Below are positions 59,801 to 64,000 of a DNA stretch of 64,000 nt, piece by piece. Positions within the stretch are counted from its first letter, which is position 1. Every line of letters starts with the position of its first letter. Below the pieces are notes generated by a model. The model was given only the letters and a program-made list of their open reading frames with translations. It was not told the DNA's origin and made no database searches. Made by a program: the position numbers and the translations under genes. The stretch comes from Xiphophorus maculatus (lineage: Eukaryota > Chordata > Actinopteri > Cyprinodontiformes > Poeciliidae): contig NC_036450.1 in assembly GCF_002775205.1 (NCBI RefSeq), positions 17,069,479-17,133,478 on the forward strand. The letters run 5' to 3'.

Positions 59801-62800
59801 CAATGACTCAGTGGCTCTATTGTGTCAGAGTCCAAATGAGCCCTCCTCCCTCCAAAAAAAGTAGCAAGCAAAATACAATACAGAGACAATTAAACCCATT
59901 TTAATAAGAGTTGCACAAGTCAGAAAATCTAATTATATGTGTCATTGTAAAACATTACAAATTATTGATTCATCAAAGGTGTGTGTAATAAAACGCTGCA
60001 AAATTCCTGCGTGATGCCATGTTTTTGATGAAGATGGCTTCTTTCTAGTGTATCTAAGCAAGAAAACATTCAAATCATTATCCATTAAACAGGTAAAGCA
60101 ATAATTTTTATTGATGTAAACTCTTAATTATTTGTTCACTTGGAGGTTTCTGTGACTCCATGAGTATGTTTGAAGTTTGTAACCGATGTGCAGTGAAACA
60201 AAGCCTGATGGGAATTAGTTTATGTCTTGTCCACTTTTCTGCATGACTTCCTGAGCTTGGCATCATAAGCTTGGAAAGCTATGTCGCTGTAGCCCCACTG
60301 TGTCACATGTTTAACCTTTCTTTTGTTCAGAATGTCAGGCAAAAAAAAAAACCCAAAAAAACCTTAAGTTACAGAAGAGTAAAGTATATATCTATTATTA
60401 GATTTATCAGAAAGATAAATCTCTTATTTTTGAATTGTGCACATTTTTTATTAAATTAGTTCTATTGTTAATCACTTTTTAATTTGTGTGCTTGTCTTCT
60501 GCGCATGAATCCTTACTTGCTCAAAAGTGTGCGAAAGTCTGAAACATAATTCCATTTCTTTATCATTTCTAGCAAAGTAAACTATTTTATTTTTCCTTGT
60601 GGAGAAGCACAATGTAATACCTGTCTGAAGCATAAGTATTTAGAAGATGAACAAGTATTAACGCAAACACATTTTAATCTGTATAATAAAACAGTCATAT
60701 GCAAAAAGTTAACTATCTTCAAACTTAATGGGAAAAAAAACTATCCATTCAAATAACACATTAAAACATGGTCCTTTTAATGTAGGCAGGACTACAGTGG
60801 AGGAAAAAATATCTTTGCTAAAAACTTACAGGAAATTTATTGTTGCATCACCTCTTTCATAATGACTTTTGTTTTTTTATTATTTTTTTATACAGTGTTG
60901 TAATATCTGTCTTCACAAACTGAAAAAGCCACTCTATTACTTAATGATTTATTCATTCACTATTATAGCTACATATTAATGTTAGAAAAATTGAATGTTT
61001 TTAAAGCAGATTTAGACTAATAATCTAAAAAACCAAAAAGAAAAACCAGCTGTTTTAGATGACAAGCACAGTTATAGTAACTGATTTTCAGTAAGTATTA
61101 AACTGAAGTAATAATGGGAATACAACCCATGTTATTGCTGATGACACTGAACATGGTTGTCCTCTTACCCTCCCCGTAGGGAAGCTATCAGCCTGGTGTG
61201 TGAAGCAGTTCCTGGGACCAAAGGAGCGCTGCGGAAAAGAAAGGTATGCCGACAACCGCAAGCACCGTCCAGATCCCAGAAGAATATATGCGAACTGCTC
61301 AGTAGTTTGAAGAGTAGAGGACATTAGATATTCATTTACCCTTCTGTGGTCTATTTATAGAACCCCTCTGTATGTTTTGCCCCCCCACTCCCTTTTACCT
61401 TCCTGTATGTGAAATGAGGCAGAGAAGGGAGATGAAGACGAATGGCGCTATGTCTGCGTGGGCGTAGCTTCAGCCCACGATGTATTGCACACTGCACAGT
61501 GCTTAGTGACTCATGTAGTTCACAATATCTGTGATCAAGAGGCTGAGCTGCAGTGTGTGTGAGTGGATTCTGTTTGTGGGCCTTAATGTGAAGCATTATT
61601 CTGCTCTCTAAAGCTTCCTCAAATGTCAGAAAAGAGGATATAACAAAAACAGAATGAGTGCCATCTAATATCTCTGAATGGAGGTTCTGATATTAGATGA
61701 TGTTCCTGTGGATGTGTGACAAACAGATGATGGTGACATCGGCTTAATACAGAGAATCTTAAATAACTTTGGCCTTTTTTATCTGCCCACTCCCCTTTAA
61801 AAACCTTCTTTTAAACGGGATGAAAGTTATATTTGGTATCAGATTCAGACTAGAGATTTTCCCTTGTGTTGTTTTGAGTTTCTTAAAAGTTTAACATTGG
61901 GGTCAGAAATCTGTAAGTTGATTTAAGTTTGGATTTTTTTTTTCTAGTTTGCATGAAACTATTTTTTTTCTTGTCTCTCTATTTTTTCCCTTGCTCCTTT
62001 TAGCCACCATCCAAAGCTCTATCCAACATTTTGGGCAAGAGTAATCTCCAGTTTGCTGGCATGTCTATCAACCTGAATATCTCCACTAGTAGCCTCAACC
62101 TAATGACCCCCGACTGCAAACAGGTCAGTCTCCAACATTCCCCAATTATGTCCAAAATTAACTCATTATGGGTGAGTTAATTTTGGACTTTTAAAATTTA
62201 TTTCACGACGATTTGTGTGTGTACAAAATATTCAGTTTACGAATGTATTTTTTTTTTGTCAGATCATTGCCAACCATCACATGCAGTCTATCTCTTTTGC
62301 ATCAGGTGGAGACCCTGTAAGTACTGCCAGCATTAATTTTCAGTTTACCAACATAGATGTTTTAAAGAGAGTCAATATCTGTGATTTATTGCAAATTATC
62401 TCACTCTGTCAAATGCAACTTACTACATGAGATTTACCTATTTCAGTGTATTAGCAGTATTATATCAGTTAAATTTACCAAGTTATATTTTATTCTTGTA
62501 GGATACAACGGATTATGTTGCCTATGTAGCAAAGGACCCGGTCAATAGAAGAGGTGAGGATGCATTTCTCTGACATTCATAAAACGGTCTAATGTGCAGC
62601 ATGTTCTTTACTGCTGTAATCTGACCCTTCTCAGCATGTCACATCCTTGAATGCTCTGACGGGCTCGCTCAGGATGTTATCAGCACCATCGGCCAGGCGT
62701 TTGACCTTCGCTTCCAGCAGTACCTGCAGTGTCCCTCAAGCAAGATGTCCTCAGTCCATGACAGGTAAGAAGTCCAATATCAATATTTGAATAGTTCTTA

Positions 62801-63727
62801 TACAGGTCTCAAAAAGTCTGGAAAAATATGGATATATTTAGAATAAAGTAAATGGATATTTGAAAGATGTTTTTTTTCCTAGCCTTTTTTAATTTTCCAT
62901 TATTTTATAAATGCTTGTACACTGATTTAGATTTAATTGATCTGCTTTGTCTTTGTTTTGATCTTAAAATTTCCTTTGTCAAATAGATGGAATAAATGGA
63001 CAGAGCTATTTCACTACTTTCTAGATGTTAGACTGTTTCAAATAAAACTTACTCTGATCCTATAATAATAAAAGTTAAAAAGGCAAGCAACTTACTAAAC
63101 ATACTTTTATTTTTAGCATTTTTATAAATAAAATAAACGTAGTCTTTAAAGCAAAAATATGTTCTGAAAAGCCTACATTTATTGTAGGATTCTTCAGTTG
63201 TTTGGTAAATGCAAGCTGTTCAATCCTAGATTCAGCATGAGTACAAATTTTGAACAAGAGCTTCTGTAGGTGAGTCCAAACAAGCATTGTTTTGTGATTC
63301 GAAAGGTGAAATTGGTGTCTTCAAAAATAACAAAACACTGAAAATATTTTAATAAGATTGAATTAGAAATTGTAAGCTTCATATGAATTCAATGTTAACA
63401 TTATGGTGAATAAACTTTTCTTAAGAATTTCTTAAGAACATACAGAGGAGAAACCATAATTTTTAAGAAGAAACGTTCCTGTTGATTGTTCAATTTCAGC
63501 TGTTGAAGAGTTTTTAAAGGTTCTGCTATACATATATATTTAATGGTTTTCCATGCTTATTGCTTTTTTTCAGAGTATTAAACATGGAGGAGTTGGCATG
63601 GACAGAGGAAGAAGAGGAGTCAACAGAACATCCTTATTATAACAACATCCCCGGCAAAATGCCACCCCAAGGAGGCTTTATTGATACTCGACTGACGAAT
63701 CAGAATGCAGCATCTGAAGGAGGCCAG
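50879..63727 (+). CDS. shc3: Shc3 (N-Shc/ShcC) adaptor, 5' eight exons, cut at right edge
   Basis: Shc3 is a mainly neuronal adaptor linking phosphorylated receptor tyrosine kinases (Trk, EGFR) to Grb2-Ras. The exons are 50879-51502, 55848-55918, 61180-61243, 62004-62123, 62263-62316, 62502-62553, 62635-62764 and 63574-63727, all GT-AG and phase-consistent (423 codons so far). The N-terminus [14 protein letters not shown] matches the long-isoform start of SHC3 as I remember it. Exon 1 is Ser/Ala/Gly-rich (CH2) and ends [20 protein letters not shown]. The PTB domain follows (about 195-372; [47 protein letters not shown]). CH1 begins with an acidic patch and [10 protein letters not shown] (Y393/Y394), the double-tyrosine site that gives a pYxN Grb2 site. 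The CH1 rest and SH2 lie beyond 64000. ATG 50879 is the first in-frame ATG. An internal ATG at 51353 (Met159) would give a p52-like short form. Confidence 0.94.
51353..51502 (+). other. shc3: Internal start region for a short (p52-like) Shc3 form
   Basis: The ATG at 51353-51355 (Met159) begins MSKKSKLDD and then reads [12 protein letters not shown], parallel to the p52 start of Shc1 (MNKLSGG ... KPTRGWLHPNDK). Shc genes are known to make several forms by alternative or leaky starts. The A at -3 supports initiation. Usage in this species is inferred. Confidence 0.45.
51503..55847 (+). other. shc3 intron 1
   Basis: Non-coding sequence with A-rich and CT-rich tracts (52611-52650, 55227-55280) and a Tc1-like relic interrupted by another repeat (53735-54900). 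The minus-strand open frame at 54081-54368 is rich in Lys/Arg but has no recognised domain. Confidence 0.6.
53735..54900 (-). mobile_element. Degraded Tc1-like relic with internal repeat insertion
   Basis: The start (near 53738, CACAATTATTGGCACCCTTG) resembles the end of a common teleost Tc1-like family, and later sequence (near 54683, CAGCATGTTCACCAGTCTTT) resembles its interior. Between about 53958 and 54400 a foreign segment begins with a T run and AAAATACTTTATGTATCCCA, a motif seen at 3' ends of many fish repeats (memory). Exact boundaries and the class of the insert are not resolved. Confidence 0.4.
56122..56126. repeat. 5-bp target-site duplication, left copy
   Basis: ACTGA precedes the 5' LTR; the same five bases follow the 3' LTR at 59059-59063. 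Confidence 0.9.
56127..56441 (+). repeat. 5' LTR
   Basis: Starts TGTCAGG and ends ATGACA. It contains a TATA-like TATTTAA (56247-56253) and an ATTAAA polyadenylation-type motif (56367-56372), consistent with promoter and R/U5 function. Confidence 0.92.
56479..58575 (+). CDS. Tandem-repeat ORF of the LTR element, 698 codons
   Basis: The ORF opens 37 bp after the 5' LTR with MDPAFRRL, a position and start expected for gag. Only about the first 65 residues (including [16 protein letters not shown]) look non-repetitive. The rest is five consecutive tandem arrays: a 25-residue Pro/Arg unit (RRQRREPP...), 13 copies of a 12-residue unit ([12 protein letters not shown]), 7 copies of [12 protein letters not shown], about 13 copies of a 9-residue unit (PPETLTSSV and variants) and about 7 copies of a 15-residue unit ([15 protein letters not shown]). 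No capsid, zinc knuckle or enzyme motif is seen. Charge changes sharply from basic to acidic to basic along the protein. Function is unknown; it may be a degenerated gag or non-coding spacer that stayed open. Confidence 0.6.
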   Translation: MDPAFRRLPPKGQSGPRRRSGREDRELAEALADLQRELFRGTRLVLAPPGYGPRRYLRPGSQRPEPPVEPAPRRFPEPPPPLPARRQRREPPADPVPRRFPEPPPPRSARRQRREPPVDPAPRRLPDPSPPLPYRRQRREPPVHPAPRRFPEPPPPRSARRQRREPPVDPAPRRLPELSPPRPVPRLRCGSPPRPVPRLRCGSPPRPVPRLRCGSPPRPVPRLRCGSPPRPVPRLRCGSPPRPVPRLRCGSPPRPVPRLRCGSPPRPVPRLRCGSPPRPVPRLRCGSPPRPVPRLRRGSPTRPVPRLRRGSPTRPVPRLRRGSPTRPVPRLRSGAPEAESAGVPAGAPEAESAGVPAGAPEAESAGVPAGAPEAESAGVPAGAPEAESAGVPAGAPEAESAGVPAGAPEAESAGVPAGAPETETPCVPTETPCVPPETLTSSVPPETLTSSVPPETLTSSVPPETLTSSVPPETLTPSVPPETLTPSVPPETLTPSVPPETLTPSVPPETETPSVPPETETPSVPPETETPSVPPETETPSVPPETETPSVPPETETLPRGARRRRLWAAPGTHRHLQRRGRPPDRLRGSRLQRRGRPPDRLRGSRLRGSRLRGSRLQRRGRPPDRLRGSRLQRRGRPPDRLRGSRLQRRGRPPDRLRGSRLQRRGRPPDHLRGSRRRGRPPDHLRGSRLLCLRPPCG
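57016..57483 (+). repeat. 36-bp tandem array (about 13 copies)
   Basis: A GC-rich 36-bp unit (core GCGGCCGGTTCCAAGGCTTC) is repeated head to tail. The first nine units are almost identical (CGS type) and the last ones carry a shared variant (RGS, CCTACG), a pattern of local unit expansion. Confidence 0.93.
57484..57740 (+). repeat. 36-bp tandem array (7 copies)
   Basis: Units contain GCACCCGAGGCCGAGTCAGC and encode [12 protein letters not shown]. Variants (CCTGCC versus CCAGCC; GAGTCA versus GAATCA) are grouped along the array. Confidence 0.92.
57778..58150 (+). repeat. 27-bp tandem array (about 13 copies)
   Basis: Units contain AGCGTTCCTCCAGAGACC. Three sub-blocks follow each other (TLTSS, then TLTPS, then TETPS), so the order of expansion can be read along the array. 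Confidence 0.92.
58200..58555 (+). repeat. 45-bp tandem array (about 7 units, some partial)
   Basis: Units contain CCGCGGACGGCCGCCGGACC followed by GCCTCCGTGGTTCCCGCCTC. The last two copies carry CGACCACCGGACCACC variants, and some units are shortened in steps that keep the reading frame. Confidence 0.9.
58744..59058 (+). repeat. 3' LTR
   Basis: Same length as the 5' LTR (315 bp) and no difference seen in a base-by-base reading. It follows the polypurine tract and is bordered on the right by ACTGA (59059-59063). Confidence 0.92.
61662..61699. repeat. Perfect inverted repeat, 11-bp arms
   Basis: CATCTAATATC (61662-61672) pairs exactly with GATATTAGATG (61689-61699) in shc3 intron 3. Confidence 0.9.
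62150..62188. repeat. Perfect inverted repeat, 16-bp arms, in shc3 intron 4
   Basis: GTCCAAAATTAACTCA (62150-62165) pairs exactly with its reverse complement (62173-62188) across TTATGGG. It begins 27 bp after the exon donor at 62123. Confidence 0.95.
62765..63573 (+). other. shc3 intron 7
   Basis: AT-rich intron between the last PTB exon and the CH1 exon; no other feature recognised. Minus-strand open frames here have no domain. Confidence 0.7.
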
Positions 63728-64000
63728 GTAGAAGTTTAATAACCTGATATATTCTAAAGCACCATTAAACAATCATGTGTCTTAAAAAAATAAATCAGCA
63801 CCTCATTTAAAAAAATTGCTAAGATTATAGCATCCTTTTTGTCTTTATATGTCATTGACTTGAGACTACAATGCCATTAAAAATATTCTGTCTGTTTGTT
63901 TTTAGTTGACTTAAATGTTTCAGACTGTTACAGAATGTCATATCAGACAAGGATAACTTCAATCAACACAAAATGCAGTTTTCATATTAAGATTTAATTT
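63728..64000 (+). other. shc3 intron 8, cut by the window edge
   Basis: Follows the donor CAG/GTAGAA after 63727. Exons for the rest of CH1 and the SH2 domain must lie further right. Confidence 0.75.

Larger units (their letters stand above)
55919..61179 (+). other. shc3 intron 2, containing the LTR element
   Basis: The 5.3-kb intron is more than half occupied by the LTR element at 56127-59058. The remainder (59064-61179) is AT-rich with no recognised gene; small hairpins occur around 59338-59362 and 60399-60421. Confidence 0.7.

Overview
The window looks like nuclear DNA of a teleost fish. The genes have vertebrate GT-AG intron-exon structure, the background is AT-rich intron sequence, and there are several decayed Tc1/mariner-like and hAT-like transposons plus long TA microsatellites. 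Three protein-coding genes can be read: sema4d (semaphorin 4D, + strand), cks2 (CDK regulatory subunit, - strand) and the 5' two thirds of shc3 (neuronal Shc adaptor, + strand, running off the right edge). From memory, human 9q22 has the same neighbours (SHC3, CKS2, SECISBP2, SEMA4D), which supports these names. SECISBP2, expected between CKS2 and SEMA4D, was not found here.

Layout: 1-120 is a GC-rich probable 5' UTR exon; 121-29277 is mostly intronic, with a second upstream exon at 8907-9020. Fourteen coding exons of sema4d lie at 29315-36989 and encode a type I membrane semaphorin of 883 residues (signal peptide, Sema, PSI, Ig, TM, short tail). A 3' UTR of about 2.2 kb follows. Four further exons at 38438-42127 splice in perfect phase to an internal donor of the last exon and encode a second Ig-like domain and a stop, so they predict a soluble Sema4D isoform. 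cks2 (three exons, 76 residues) is convergent with them at 44070-45340. shc3 starts at 50879 and has eight coding exons up to 63727 (423 residues: N-terminal CH2 region, PTB domain, start of CH1 with the YYN Grb2-type motif).

Mobile DNA: the most striking insertion is a complete LTR element at 56127-59058 in shc3 intron 2. It has two 315-bp LTRs that read as identical and a 5-bp target duplication, but no pol genes. Its interior is one 698-codon ORF built almost entirely of tandem repeats whose periods are all multiples of three. Others are a Tc1-like deletion derivative (4170-4556), a hAT-like derivative keeping a BED zinc-finger segment (26978-27487), a 5'-truncated retroposon nested in an old Tc1 relic (39448-39774), and a series of degraded Tc1 relics. 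A scattered set of perfect short-spacer inverted repeats, far more than chance predicts, is a separate signal.

The genes have no common pathway visible here. Sema4D is an axon-guidance and immune ligand, Cks2 a cell-cycle kinase subunit and Shc3 a receptor tyrosine kinase adaptor; they are neighbours by conserved synteny.
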